From NCBI GenBank assembly GCA_965533275.1, contig CBESWG010000013.1, positions 10,957 to 74,956 of the forward strand: a stretch of DNA of 64,000 bases. The letters are read 5' to 3'. This DNA is from JAUXEH01 sp965533275 (GTDB lineage: Bacteria > Acidobacteriota > Aminicenantia > Aminicenantales > Aminicenantaceae). The position numbers and the translations under genes are program-made. Positions 51,605-59,861 of this stretch are shown piece after piece; position 1 is the stretch's first letter; each line of letters starts with the position of its first letter. The notes beneath the pieces are model-generated. The model was not told where the DNA came from, searched no databases, and saw only the letters and a list, made by a program, of their open reading frames with translations.

Positions 51605-54064
51605 TCATAATACGATGTTCACGAGTTTATTCGGGATGTAGATGATCTTGCGAGGCTCCCGTCCGGCTAAAAGATGCTGGATCCGTTTTAGTTCTAACGC
51701 CGCCCTTTTTGCCTCATCTTCCGGGAGATCCCGTTCCGGCTCGAACTTGGCCCGGACCTTGCCGTTGACCTGCACGACGACCGTGACGGTCTCCTCCTGC
51801 GCCAGATCGGCATCATACTGCGGCCAGGGACTCCTGGCGATCACCGAGCTGCGCCCGGTTCTCTCCCAGAGCTCCTCCGTGAGGAAGGGCGCGAAGGGAG
51901 CGAGCAGCTGGAGCAGACAGCCGAATGCATCTCGCAGCAGGGCTGTTCCCTCAGGCGTTTCCCTCAGAGCGGGGGCATCGCGTTTGATGCGGTTGAACAG
52001 TTCCATGATAGAGCTCACCGCTGTATTGAGGTGGTACCGTTTATCGATGTCCAGGGTGACCTTCCGCACGGTCTGATGCAGCTTCACCCGGAGCGGAGCC
52101 GGGGGGGTTTCCTGGCCGATGGAATCTGATCCAGATCCATCGGCACTCAACACTCCGGCAAACTCATGATAGAATTTCCAGATCCGGTGCAGGAATCGGG
52201 AGGTCCCCTCGATACCTTTTTCATCCCAGGCGAATTCCTTTTCCGGAGGAGAGGCGAACAGCATGAACAGGCGTGTGGCGTCCGCTCCGTATTTCGTGAT
52301 CATCTCGTCCGGATCCACCACGTTGCCCTTGGATTTGGACATCTTGGCCCCGTCTTTGGTCACCATCCCCTGGCTGAGGTAAAACGGAAACGGCTCATCT
52401 ATCTCGGTCAGCCCCAGGTCGCGCAGGAGCTTGCAGAAAAAACGCGCATAGATCAGGTGCAGTATGGCATGCTCCACTCCACCCACATAGACATCCACCG
52501 GCAGCCAGTCCCTGGCCTGTTCCGGATCGAACGGCAGCTGATCGGCCCGAGGAGAACAGTAGCGGAAATAGTACCAGGACGAATCGAAGAACGTGTCCAT
52601 GGTGTCGGTCTCGCGCCGTCCTGGGCCTCCACACTGGGGACAGGGGGCCTCGACAAAGCTCGGATGAGATTCCAAGGGGGATCCTTCCTCTCCGGAAAAA
52701 TCGACATCATCGGGCAGCCTCACTGGCAGATCCTCGTACGGGACACCAACCACACCGCAGTCCTCACAATAGATGACGGGGATGGGAGTGCCCCAATATC
52801 TCTGCCGAGAGATCCCCCAATCGCGGAGCCGGTACTGGACCTGTTTGTGGCCAAAGCCTTTTTCCTGGGCAAGATCCGCCATCTTTTCCATGGCGTCATG
52901 TGAGCTCATTCCGGAGAATGGCCCGGAATTGATGACCGTCCCGTACCCGGAGAAGATTCCCTCTTTCGGATCCTCGCCCGGCCCGGGTGAGACGACCTCC
53001 CGAATGGTGAGATCATATTTACTCGCAAACTCGTAATCCCTCTCATCATGTGCAGGGACCGCCATGATGGCACCTGTCCCGTATTCCATGAGCACATAAT
53101 TGGCAACCCAGACCGGGATCTCTTCTCCCGTGAAAGGATTCACTGCGGTCTTGTGAGTGTCGATGCCGTCCTTTTCCGTTTCCCCTGCCGCGGCCATCTG
53201 CCTCTGATCGATCCATCCCTGCAGCCTGCGGCGGTCATCGGCATCTTCAACCAGGCGATCGGTAAGGGGATGTTCGGGAGAGAGCACCATGAAGGTGGCA
53301 CCGTAGATTGTGTCGAGCCGTGTGGTGAAGACCTCGATCTCACCCTGGCCTTCCTTGAGGGGGAACCTTACCTGTCCGCCCGTACTCCGGCCGATCCAGT
53401 TCCTCTGCATGACGAGCACGTGTTCCGGCCACTTCCGGAGCTGATCCAGCCCCGAGAGGAGCTCCTCTGCATAGTCGGTAATCTTGAGAAACCACTGTTC
53501 CATCTGCTTTATGGACACTTCGGAGTCACAGCGCCAGCACCCACTGTTTACGACCTGCTCGTTGGCCAGCACCGTCTGACAGCTCGGACACCAGTTCACC
53601 TGGCTCCGCTTCCGGTAGGCCAGGCCTCGTTCCAGGAGTTTCAGGAAGATCCACTGGTTCCAGGTGTAGTATTCTGGGAGGCAGGTTGTGACCTCGCGAT
53701 CCCAGTCGTAGCTGAAGCCCAACTTTTTCAGCTGGGCCTTCATGTGAGCGATGTTGCTCAGGGTCCACTCTCTGGGGTGGATGCCCTGTTCTATCGCCGC
53801 GTTCTCAGCAGGCATCCCGAATGCGTCCCAACCGATCGGATGGAGGACGTCGAGGCCCTGCATGAACTTAAAGCGTGAGATCACGTCCACGATGGAAAAA
53901 TTGCGCACATGCCCCATATGGATGCGACCGGAAGGATACGGGTACATCTCCAGGCAGTAGCACCGGGGTTTCGCCACATCACCTCCAGCCCTGAATGTCT
54001 TCTGCTCTTCCCAGACGCGCTGCCACTTCTTTTCGATCAGTGAGAATGTGTACTCGTGTTTCAC
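51605..54064 (-). CDS. leuS: Leucyl-tRNA synthetase
   Basis: 819 aa from GTG 54064 (VKHEYTFSLIEKKWQRVWEE). The in-frame ATG at 54112 lies inside the promoter, so is excluded; AAGGAA precedes the GTG. HIGH motif in YPYPSGRIHMGHVRN; KMSKS in TKDGAKMSKSKGNVVDPDEM; CP1 editing domain with VFTTRLDTIYGATFMVLSPEHPL; a zinc-type CPQC before the catalytic MDTFFDSSWYYFRY. It charges tRNA-Leu and edits norvaline/isoleucine. First gene of leuS-lptE-holA. Confidence 0.97.
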   Translation of the reverse strand: MKHEYTFSLIEKKWQRVWEEQKTFRAGGDVAKPRCYCLEMYPYPSGRIHMGHVRNFSIVDVISRFKFMQGLDVLHPIGWDAFGMPAENAAIEQGIHPREWTLSNIAHMKAQLKKLGFSYDWDREVTTCLPEYYTWNQWIFLKLLERGLAYRKRSQVNWCPSCQTVLANEQVVNSGCWRCDSEVSIKQMEQWFLKITDYAEELLSGLDQLRKWPEHVLVMQRNWIGRSTGGQVRFPLKEGQGEIEVFTTRLDTIYGATFMVLSPEHPLTDRLVEDADDRRRLQGWIDQRQMAAAGETEKDGIDTHKTAVNPFTGEEIPVWVANYVLMEYGTGAIMAVPAHDERDYEFASKYDLTIREVVSPGPGEDPKEGIFSGYGTVINSGPFSGMSSHDAMEKMADLAQEKGFGHKQVQYRLRDWGISRQRYWGTPIPVIYCEDCGVVGVPYEDLPVRLPDDVDFSGEEGSPLESHPSFVEAPCPQCGGPGRRETDTMDTFFDSSWYYFRYCSPRADQLPFDPEQARDWLPVDVYVGGVEHAILHLIYARFFCKLLRDLGLTEIDEPFPFYLSQGMVTKDGAKMSKSKGNVVDPDEMITKYGADATRLFMLFASPPEKEFAWDEKGIEGTSRFLHRIWKFYHEFAGVLSADGSGSDSIGQETPPAPLRVKLHQTVRKVTLDIDKRYHLNTAVSSIMELFNRIKRDAPALRETPEGTALLRDAFGCLLQLLAPFAPFLTEELWERTGRSSVIARSPWPQYDADLAQEETVTVVVQVNGKVRAKFEPERDLPEDEAKRAALELKRIQHLLAGREPRKIIYIPNKLVNIVL

Positions 54065-54099
54065 AGCTCGGTTCCTTTTTGCTCTGGTTATTCCTATAA

Positions 54100-54128
54100 A
54101 TATTAGGGGCATCCCCTATGATTGTCAA
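54100..54128 (-). promoter_or_regulatory. Promoter for leuS-lptE-holA
   Basis: Minus strand TTGACA (54128-54123), 17-bp spacer, TAATAT (54105-54100). The spacer carries the small palindrome AGGGG-CAT-CCCCT (54105-54117). The -35 overlaps that of the opposite-strand promoter. Confidence 0.75.
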
Positions 54129-54151
54129 CTTCCGGAGGGAAGTGCTAGAAT
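54122..54151 (+). promoter_or_regulatory. Promoter for the 54161 gene, sharing -35 with leuS
   Basis: TTGTCA (54122-54127), 18-bp spacer ending TGC, TAGAAT (54146-54151); extended -10. The ATG (54161) is nine bases from the -10. The -35 shares five base pairs with the leuS -35. Confidence 0.65.
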
Positions 54152-54160
54152 GAGGGGACC

Positions 54161-54739
54161 ATGGGTTTCTTCTTTGTCGTTGACTTCCGAGGAAAGTTCC
54201 GATTCTTCTCCTCGCAGCAGAGCCAGGAGATCCAGGTCGAATTTTCCCGCCTGCAGAGGATCTGGGCAGCGGCGAAGCAAAAACTCATGCTGCTCCCCCC
54301 CCGCATCCTCCACCAGGAGCAGGCCCTGGCGAGGATCGTCAAGCACGAGGCGGACCAGGTGTCGATCAAGCACGCTCGGGGAACCCCCGAAAAGAAGATC
54401 CGCCGCCGGTTTTTCTTCTTCCTGCAGAAACAGAGGAGCAAACACATCCTGCTCCTCATCATCGAGGCGGTGCTGCTCCCGGTCTCCGGCCTGATGGCGC
54501 TGCTTCCCGGCCCCAACGTATTTTTCGGGATCCTGGCCCTGCTTATGTATACGCAGTGGCAGGCCCTCCGCGGCATCCATCGCCTGCGGAAGATGAAGCC
54601 CCTTTTCGCTCCCTCCGAACTGCTGGAGCAATGGGAGCGGGCTCTCGATTCCGGAGACACCGCGGCATACGCCGGGATCCTATCCCAGATCGAATCAGAG
54701 TATGGTATTTCCGACGCGATAAAGGTCCTCTTTAAATAG
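54161..54739 (+). CDS. Uncharacterised membrane protein with LPGPN motif
   Basis: 192 aa, not securely recognised. Basic N-terminal half (residues 1-95) with charged helices; then two close hydrophobic segments (KHILLLIIEAVLLPVSGLMALLPGPNVFFGILALLMYTQWQA, about 92-130), then a soluble C-terminal tail with an acidic helix. The LPGPNvff...Y.qWqAlrG stretch reminds me of the mitochondrial K+/H+ exchange-related family (PF10173), but I cannot confirm this. It lies divergently from leuS and before two small membrane proteins. Extended -10 promoter with a near-leaderless arrangement. Confidence 0.7.
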   Translation: MGFFFVVDFRGKFRFFSSQQSQEIQVEFSRLQRIWAAAKQKLMLLPPRILHQEQALARIVKHEADQVSIKHARGTPEKKIRRRFFFFLQKQRSKHILLLIIEAVLLPVSGLMALLPGPNVFFGILALLMYTQWQALRGIHRLRKMKPLFAPSELLEQWERALDSGDTAAYAGILSQIESEYGISDAIKVLFK

Positions 54740-54745
54740 GGTCGT

Positions 54746-54774
54746 TTGACAAACCCTGATTTTTTCTTTATGTA
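54746..54774 (+). promoter_or_regulatory. Possible promoter for the 54784 gene
   Basis: Perfect TTGACA (54746-54751), 17-bp spacer, TATGTA (54769-54774); the ATG is nine bases further on. Confidence 0.5.
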
Positions 54775-54783
54775 TAAGATACC

Positions 54784-55155
54784 ATGTCGCTGACGCTTTC
54801 TCAGTTTCTCTTCCTGGTCCTCACCTTTGCCGCCGTGGTCGCCGTGACTTTCCTGGCCATGTTCCTGAACCAGATGCGGAAGACCGCGCGGGAAGGCGAG
54901 AAGACCCTGATCGAGGCCCGCGAACTCGTGACCAATCTGAACTCCACGAGCCTGAAGGTCAACCAGAAGGTAGAGGAATTGGGAGATGTGGTCGATGCAG
55001 CCCGCAAAACCGCCGTCGGTATCTCCGACGCCACCATGTTCCTGTCGACCCGGATCATGAAGCCCGCAACCCGATACTGGCCGTTCGTGCTGCCCCTAGT
55101 CCGGCTGATCATGCGTCAATGGCGGAAAAAGAAAAAGGAGGAAGAAAATGGATAA
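54784..55155 (+). CDS. Small membrane protein, DUF948-like
   Basis: 123 aa. N-terminal membrane helix (FLFLVLTFAAVVAVTFLAMFL, about 8-28) followed by a helical stalk (QMRKTAREGEKTLIEARELVTNLNSTSLKVNQKVEELGDVVDAARKTAVGI) that fits DUF948, then a second hydrophobic patch (YWPFVLPLVRLIM) and a very basic end RQWRKKKKEEENG. DUF948 proteins often accompany YtxH proteins, as here (the next gene overlaps by 8 nt). The role is unknown, possibly general stress. Confidence 0.8.
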   Translation: MSLTLSQFLFLVLTFAAVVAVTFLAMFLNQMRKTAREGEKTLIEARELVTNLNSTSLKVNQKVEELGDVVDAARKTAVGISDATMFLSTRIMKPATRYWPFVLPLVRLIMRQWRKKKKEEENG

Positions 55156-55471
55156 TAGAGGCTCGAGCGCTGTTGAAGTCACCCTCTCTTTCCTTTTGGG
55201 GACCGCTGCCGGTTTTATCCTGGGTGTGCTGTTCGCCCCGTCCAGCGGGGAAGAAACCCGGAAAAAAATCCAGGAAGGTGCAGTAAAAACCGGAGAAAAG
55301 GCCAAAGAGAGCTATGACCGGATCACGAAAGAGGCGGAAAAAGGAATCGAGATCGTCAAGGAAAAGACCAACGAAGGCGTGACTGCGATCAAGGACTTTG
55401 TAGATAAGAAAAAAGACGATATTTCCAAGAAGATCCCGGAGTTCTCCGCCAAAGAGGGAGAGGAAAAGTAG
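55148..55471 (+). CDS. YtxH-domain small membrane protein
   Basis: 107 aa. One helix with Gly-rich face (SFLLGTAAGFILGVLFAPSSGEETRKKI) is the YtxH signature; the rest is a charged amphipathic coiled region (VKTGEKAKESYDRITKEAEKGIEIVKEKTNEG). YtxH-type proteins in B. subtilis are sigma-B stress products; molecular function is unknown. Overlaps the DUF948-like gene by 8 nt, with an AGGAGG-type SD (aaggaggaag) inside the upstream gene. Confidence 0.85.
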   Translation: MDNRGSSAVEVTLSFLLGTAAGFILGVLFAPSSGEETRKKIQEGAVKTGEKAKESYDRITKEAEKGIEIVKEKTNEGVTAIKDFVDKKKDDISKKIPEFSAKEGEEK

Positions 55472-55539
55472 AGCCGCTCCCGTCCTGAGATTTTCCCTTC
55501 CCGGTACCACGTGCCGCCAGATAACCCAAGGAGTATAGA

Positions 55540-56835
55540 ATGGCAAAGACTATGATCACAGCGATCTCTCCTCTGGAAATACTCGATTCACGAGGCAATC
55601 CGACCATCCGGACCCGCGTCCGTCTTGAATCCGGAGCAGAGGGGACCGCCTCCGTCCCTTCCGGAGCATCCACAGGGAAACGGGAAGCCCTGGAGCTGCG
55701 CGACGGCGACAGATCTCGATACCTCGGCAAGGGTGTTCTCAAGGCCATTGCAAACGTCCGGGATATCATCGCCCCCGCCGTATTGGGCATGGATGCTGCT
55801 GCACAACAGGAACTGGATGGAAAGATGATAGAGCTGGACGGAACCCCCTCCAAAGAAAACCTGGGGGCCAATGCCATCCTGTCGGTATCCATGGCAGCGG
55901 CGGTCGCTGCTGCACGGTCGCTCGGGACTCCCCTCTTCGACTATCTGAGCCCCAGGGAACGATATATCCTGCCTGTACCGCTGTGCAACATCCTCAATGG
56001 GGGCGCGCACGCCGATAACAATGTCGACATACAGGAATTCATGATCGCGCCGACCGGAGCTACCTCATTTTCCGAGGCGATCCGCACGGCTGCGGAGGTG
56101 TTTCACAACCTCAAACAGACTCTCAAGGACAAAGGATACAACACCGCTGTCGGGGACGAGGGCGGCTTCGCACCCAACCTGAAATCCAATCGTGAGGCGC
56201 TGGACCTCATCGTGATGAGCATAGAGAGAGCCGGATTCCGGCCGGGTGAGGACGTCTACCTGGCGCTCGATGTCGCGGCCTCCGAGTTCTTTGCAGACGG
56301 CGCCTATGTCTTCAAGAAATCCGACGGATCAAGCCGCTCCGCAGAGCAGATGGTCGACTTCTATCGGAGCCTGATCAAGGACTATCCCATCATCTCCATC
56401 GAGGACGGCCTGTCAGAAGACGACTGGGCAGGTTGGAAGATTTTGACTGACGCGTTGGGTGAGGCTGTCCAGTTGGTGGGCGATGACAACTTCGTTACCA
56501 ATCCCGCCATCCTGAAAGAGGGTATCGAAAAGGGGATCGGCAATGCCATCCTGATCAAGCTGAACCAGATCGGCACCTTGACAGAGACCGTGGACACCGT
56601 CACCTATGCACACGACCACGGATATGCAAGTATCATCTCTCATCGCTCGGGAGAGACCTGCGACACATTCATCGCCGACCTCAGTGTGGCCCTCAATACC
56701 GGCCAGATAAAAACGGGAGCCCTCTGCCGCAGTGACCGGGTGTCGAAATACAACCGACTTCTGGAGATCGAGGCTCTGCTGACCAACCGAGCTGTCTTCG
56801 CGGGGGAGCGCGCCTTCTCCCGCTTCATCCGGTGA
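55540..56835 (+). CDS. eno: Enolase
   Basis: 431 aa. Substrate and metal motifs: ASTGKREALELRDGD (mobile loop), GGAHADNNVDIQEFMIAPTGA, VGDEGGFAPNL, SIEDGLSEDDWAGWK, VGDDNFVTN, LIKLNQIGTLTET and SHRSGET. It interconverts 2-phosphoglycerate and PEP, the donor used by PTS enzyme I above. After SHRSGET the usual Glu is Cys (GETCD), and TGAPSR is TGALCR; these are mild departures. AAGGAG precedes the ATG. Overlaps the next gene by 4 nt (GTGA). Confidence 0.97.
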   Translation: MAKTMITAISPLEILDSRGNPTIRTRVRLESGAEGTASVPSGASTGKREALELRDGDRSRYLGKGVLKAIANVRDIIAPAVLGMDAAAQQELDGKMIELDGTPSKENLGANAILSVSMAAAVAAARSLGTPLFDYLSPRERYILPVPLCNILNGGAHADNNVDIQEFMIAPTGATSFSEAIRTAAEVFHNLKQTLKDKGYNTAVGDEGGFAPNLKSNREALDLIVMSIERAGFRPGEDVYLALDVAASEFFADGAYVFKKSDGSSRSAEQMVDFYRSLIKDYPIISIEDGLSEDDWAGWKILTDALGEAVQLVGDDNFVTNPAILKEGIEKGIGNAILIKLNQIGTLTETVDTVTYAHDHGYASIISHRSGETCDTFIADLSVALNTGQIKTGALCRSDRVSKYNRLLEIEALLTNRAVFAGERAFSRFIR

Positions 56836-58448
56836 CCTGGAAAAGAATGACACGAGACCGACGAAAGGACTTCAAGACCCATTCCGGAATCGAGTTGAGG
56901 TCCAGCTTCGCACCGGAAGACATTGAGGGGATGGATCCGGACCAGGACCTGGGAGTGCCGGGCGAATTCCCCTTCACTCGAGGTGTCTATCCCGACATGT
57001 ATCGGGGGCGCCCCTGGACCATGCGTCAATACGCAGGTTTTGGCACGGCTGCGGAATCCAACCAGCGGTACCGCTTCCTGCTCGGACAGGGTCAGACAGG
57101 ATTGAGCGTCGCTTTTGACCTGCCCACCCAGCTGGGCCTGGATTCCGATGATCCCCGAGCCGAGGGCGAAGTGGGCAAGGTGGGCGTCGCCATCGACACG
57201 CTCGAGGACATGGAGAACCTGTTCGACGGCATCCCGCTGGAGCGGGTCTCGGTCTCGATGACCATCAATGCCACCGCGGCCATTGTGCTGGCCATGTATC
57301 TGGCGATGGCGGAAAATAGGGGCATCTCCTGGGACCGGCTGACAGGCACCATACAAAACGACATCCTCAAAGAATACGTGGCCCGCGGCACCTACATATA
57401 TCCTCCCGAACCCTCCCTGCGGATCATCACGCATATCCTGGCATTCTGTCAGGAAAATGTTCCCGGCTGGAACACCATGAGTATCAGCGGTTACCACATC
57501 CGCGAGGCCGGCGCCACGGCCGTTCAGGAGCTCGCCTTCACCTTCGCCAATGCCAAAGCCTACCTCCAGGCTGCGATCGAGGCCGGCCTGGATATTGATG
57601 CCTTCGCACCCCGCCTCTCTTTCTTCCTGGCGGCCCACAATAATTTCCTGGAGGAGATCGCCAAATTCCGCGCTGCCAGGAGGATATGGGCCCGGATGCT
57701 GCGCGAATCGTACCAAGCCAAGGATCCCAAGTCCTGGAAATTCCGTTTTCACACACAGACCAGCGGCATGACCCTCGTAGCACAGGAACCGGATAACAAT
57801 GTGGTCCGTGTTACCCTTCAAGCTCTGGCCGCGGTGCTGGGCGGCACCCAGTCGCTCCACACCAACTCCCGGGATGAGGCGCTGGCTCTTCCCAGCCAGG
57901 ACTCGGCCCGCATCGCCCTGCGCACACAACAGATCATCGCACACGAGAGTGGGGTCGCCGATACCGTGGATCCTTTGGGAGGCTCCTTCTGCATCGAAAA
58001 CCTAACATCTCGGATCGAGCAGGATGTCAAAACCTATCTGCAGAAAATCGATGACATGGGAGGCGTCCTGCTCGCCATCGAACGAGGATACATCCAGAGC
58101 GAGATCCAGGAAAGCGCCTATGCCTACCAGAAGGAGATCGAGGCCGGGGAGAGGTTGATAGTGGGCCTGAACTCCTATGCATCCGAGGAGAGCAGAGGCC
58201 GATTCTCGCTCTATTCGCCTCGGCCGGAAGTCGAACAGAATCAGAAGCAGAACCTCCGTCGAGTCAAACAGAGCCGAGAGTCCGCCCGGGTGGAAAGCCG
58301 ACTGGCCGAACTGAGGGAGGCCGTAAATTCAGGAGACAACCTTATGCCGCCTCTGATCGCTGCTGTCAAGGAAGGGATATCCCTCGGGGAAATATCAGGG
58401 CTGCTCGCCGAGATCTTCGGGACCTACAGAGAAGATATCACGATCTGA
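56832..58448 (+). CDS. Methylmalonyl-CoA mutase catalytic (large-subunit) protein without B12 domain
   Basis: 538 aa. It covers the TIM barrel substrate domain only: YAGFGTAAESNQRYRFLLGQGQTGLSVAFDLPTQLGLDSDDP, SVSMTINATAAIVLAMYL, TGTIQNDILKEYVARGTYIYPPEPSLRI, SISGYHIREAGATAVQELAF, RFHTQTSGMTLVAQEPDNNVVRVT and LHTNSRDEALALPSQDSARIALRTQQI. The cobalamin-binding (DxHxxG) domain is absent and must come from a separate small subunit not in this window. It isomerises methylmalonyl-CoA and succinyl-CoA. GTG start inside the eno stop (GTGA); an ATG at 56847 is possible. Confidence 0.93.
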   Translation: MTWKRMTRDRRKDFKTHSGIELRSSFAPEDIEGMDPDQDLGVPGEFPFTRGVYPDMYRGRPWTMRQYAGFGTAAESNQRYRFLLGQGQTGLSVAFDLPTQLGLDSDDPRAEGEVGKVGVAIDTLEDMENLFDGIPLERVSVSMTINATAAIVLAMYLAMAENRGISWDRLTGTIQNDILKEYVARGTYIYPPEPSLRIITHILAFCQENVPGWNTMSISGYHIREAGATAVQELAFTFANAKAYLQAAIEAGLDIDAFAPRLSFFLAAHNNFLEEIAKFRAARRIWARMLRESYQAKDPKSWKFRFHTQTSGMTLVAQEPDNNVVRVTLQALAAVLGGTQSLHTNSRDEALALPSQDSARIALRTQQIIAHESGVADTVDPLGGSFCIENLTSRIEQDVKTYLQKIDDMGGVLLAIERGYIQSEIQESAYAYQKEIEAGERLIVGLNSYASEESRGRFSLYSPRPEVEQNQKQNLRRVKQSRESARVESRLAELREAVNSGDNLMPPLIAAVKEGISLGEISGLLAEIFGTYREDITI

Positions 58449-58471
58449 GCTCTCCCCCAAATGAGATCCCT

Positions 58472-58487
58472 GCGCCCCGGAGGGCGT
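58472..58487 (+). terminator. Weak hairpin after the mutase gene
   Basis: GCGCCC (58472-58477) pairs with GGGCGT (58482-58487) across a CGGA loop; the following tract is only mixed A/T. It may reduce read-through into the M20 gene, which has its own promoter. Confidence 0.3.
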
Positions 58488-58508
58488 CATTTAAATAAAG
58501 CCTCGGAA

Positions 58509-58538
58509 TTGTGTTTCTCAGAACGAATAATGTAGAAT
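58509..58538 (+). promoter_or_regulatory. Promoter for the M20 hydrolase
   Basis: TTGTGT (58509-58514), 18-bp spacer, TAGAAT (58533-58538); the ATG (58545) is six bases further, at the predicted start of transcription. Confidence 0.55.
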
Positions 58539-58544
58539 CAGACC

Positions 58545-59843
58545 ATGGCAAAGCGCCCAAAGAGAATCCGTCTCCTCATCCTCCCGCTCCTGCTGGCATG
58601 CAGCTGCGCTGCCTGGGGAGTCGACAAGACCACCGCCTACCTGATCGATGAAGAGATCACGCGTCATATCCAGGAGATCATCAAACTCCGCCGCTTCCTG
58701 CACATGAATCCCGAATTGAGCCAGAGAGAGTTCGAGACATCCAAAATGGTGGCCTCTCAGCTGCTTTCCATGGGACTGGAAGTCAAAACCGGGACCGCGA
58801 AGACCGGAGTGATCGGGCTCCTCCGGGGAGGACAACCGGGGATGACGATCGCCCTGCGAGCCGATCTGGATGCCCTGCCTATCCAGGAGGACACCGGACT
58901 CCCCTACCAGTCTCTCAATCCCGGGATCATGCACGCCTGTGGGCATGACATCCACACGGCCATCGCTCTGGGAACGGCAAGGGTCCTGGTCAAGCTTAAA
59001 AACCAAATCAAGGGCAATATCAAGTTCATCTTCCAGCCCGGCGAGGAGGGTCCACCCGCGGGTGAAGAAGGCGGTGCCTCGCTTATGGTCAAGGAGGGAG
59101 TGCTGGACGATCCTCCTGTATGGGCCATGATCGCTCTCCATGCATGGCCGGAAGTGCCAGTCGGTCAGGCGCTTTTTACCTCAGGACCGGCCCTGGCCGG
59201 GGCCGATGGTTTTGAAATCCTGTTGAAGGGCAAGAGCGCCCACGGGGCACGTCCCTATGAGGGCATCGATGCAATCGTCCTCGCCTCACAGGTGGTCCTG
59301 GCTATCCATTCTACCCTGAACCGAACGATCCGCCCCGATGATCCGGCAGTCGTCTCCATCGGCATGATCCAGGGGGGCATCCGGTCCAACATCATCGCCG
59401 ATGAGGTCCGACTCTCCGGTACGGCCCGCACCCTCACCGAAGCCAACCGAACACGTATCGAAAGACAGCTGTTTGACATAACCGACGGGATATCAAAACC
59501 CCTCGGTGCCCAGTTCGAACTTCAGTACAACCGCGGCACGCTCCCCGTTTACAACCATCCCGACCTGGCAGATATCCTGCTCCCGTCCCTGCGGGCTGCC
59601 CTGGGAGAAGAGCATGTATCCTCACATCCGCCCCAGATGGTGGCTGAGGATTTTTCCGAATTCAGCCAGAGGATCCCGGGTTTCTATTTCCTCCTGGGCG
59701 TCCGGCCCGTTGGTGCTACGGCCGTCGCTCCCCTGCATAACCCCCGGTTTAATCCAGATGAAAAAAGCATCGCCGTCGGAATCAGGGCTGCGGCACACCT
59801 TCTTCTCGATGGGCTCGCCACCCAGCACCGGATGGAATACTGA
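58545..59843 (+). CDS. Secreted M20-family amidohydrolase (amino-acylase / carboxypeptidase Ss1-type)
   Basis: 432 aa. Signal peptide 1-26 (LLILPLLLACSCAAWG; could also be read as lipoprotein-like LACSC). Metal motifs: RADLDALPIQ, HACGHDIHTAIALG, FQPGEEGPPAGEEGGASLMV, ALHAWPEVPVGQ. The dimerisation domain contains GKSAHGARPYEGIDAIVLASQ. These enzymes cleave N-acyl amino acids or peptides such as hippurate or IAA conjugates with Mn/Zn. Substrate unknown, periplasmic site inferred. comEC follows 18 nt later. Confidence 0.9.
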   Translation: MAKRPKRIRLLILPLLLACSCAAWGVDKTTAYLIDEEITRHIQEIIKLRRFLHMNPELSQREFETSKMVASQLLSMGLEVKTGTAKTGVIGLLRGGQPGMTIALRADLDALPIQEDTGLPYQSLNPGIMHACGHDIHTAIALGTARVLVKLKNQIKGNIKFIFQPGEEGPPAGEEGGASLMVKEGVLDDPPVWAMIALHAWPEVPVGQALFTSGPALAGADGFEILLKGKSAHGARPYEGIDAIVLASQVVLAIHSTLNRTIRPDDPAVVSIGMIQGGIRSNIIADEVRLSGTARTLTEANRTRIERQLFDITDGISKPLGAQFELQYNRGTLPVYNHPDLADILLPSLRAALGEEHVSSHPPQMVAEDFSEFSQRIPGFYFLLGVRPVGATAVAPLHNPRFNPDEKSIAVGIRAAAHLLLDGLATQHRMEY

Positions 59844-59861
59844 TCTTTCCGGACATCGTGT

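Noticed and set aside
58545..59843. M20 protein as a lipoprotein (LACSC)
   Set aside because: The LACSC string is followed by Ala-Ala-Trp-Gly, which also suits ordinary signal peptidase cleavage; I left it undecided and did not call it a lipoprotein.
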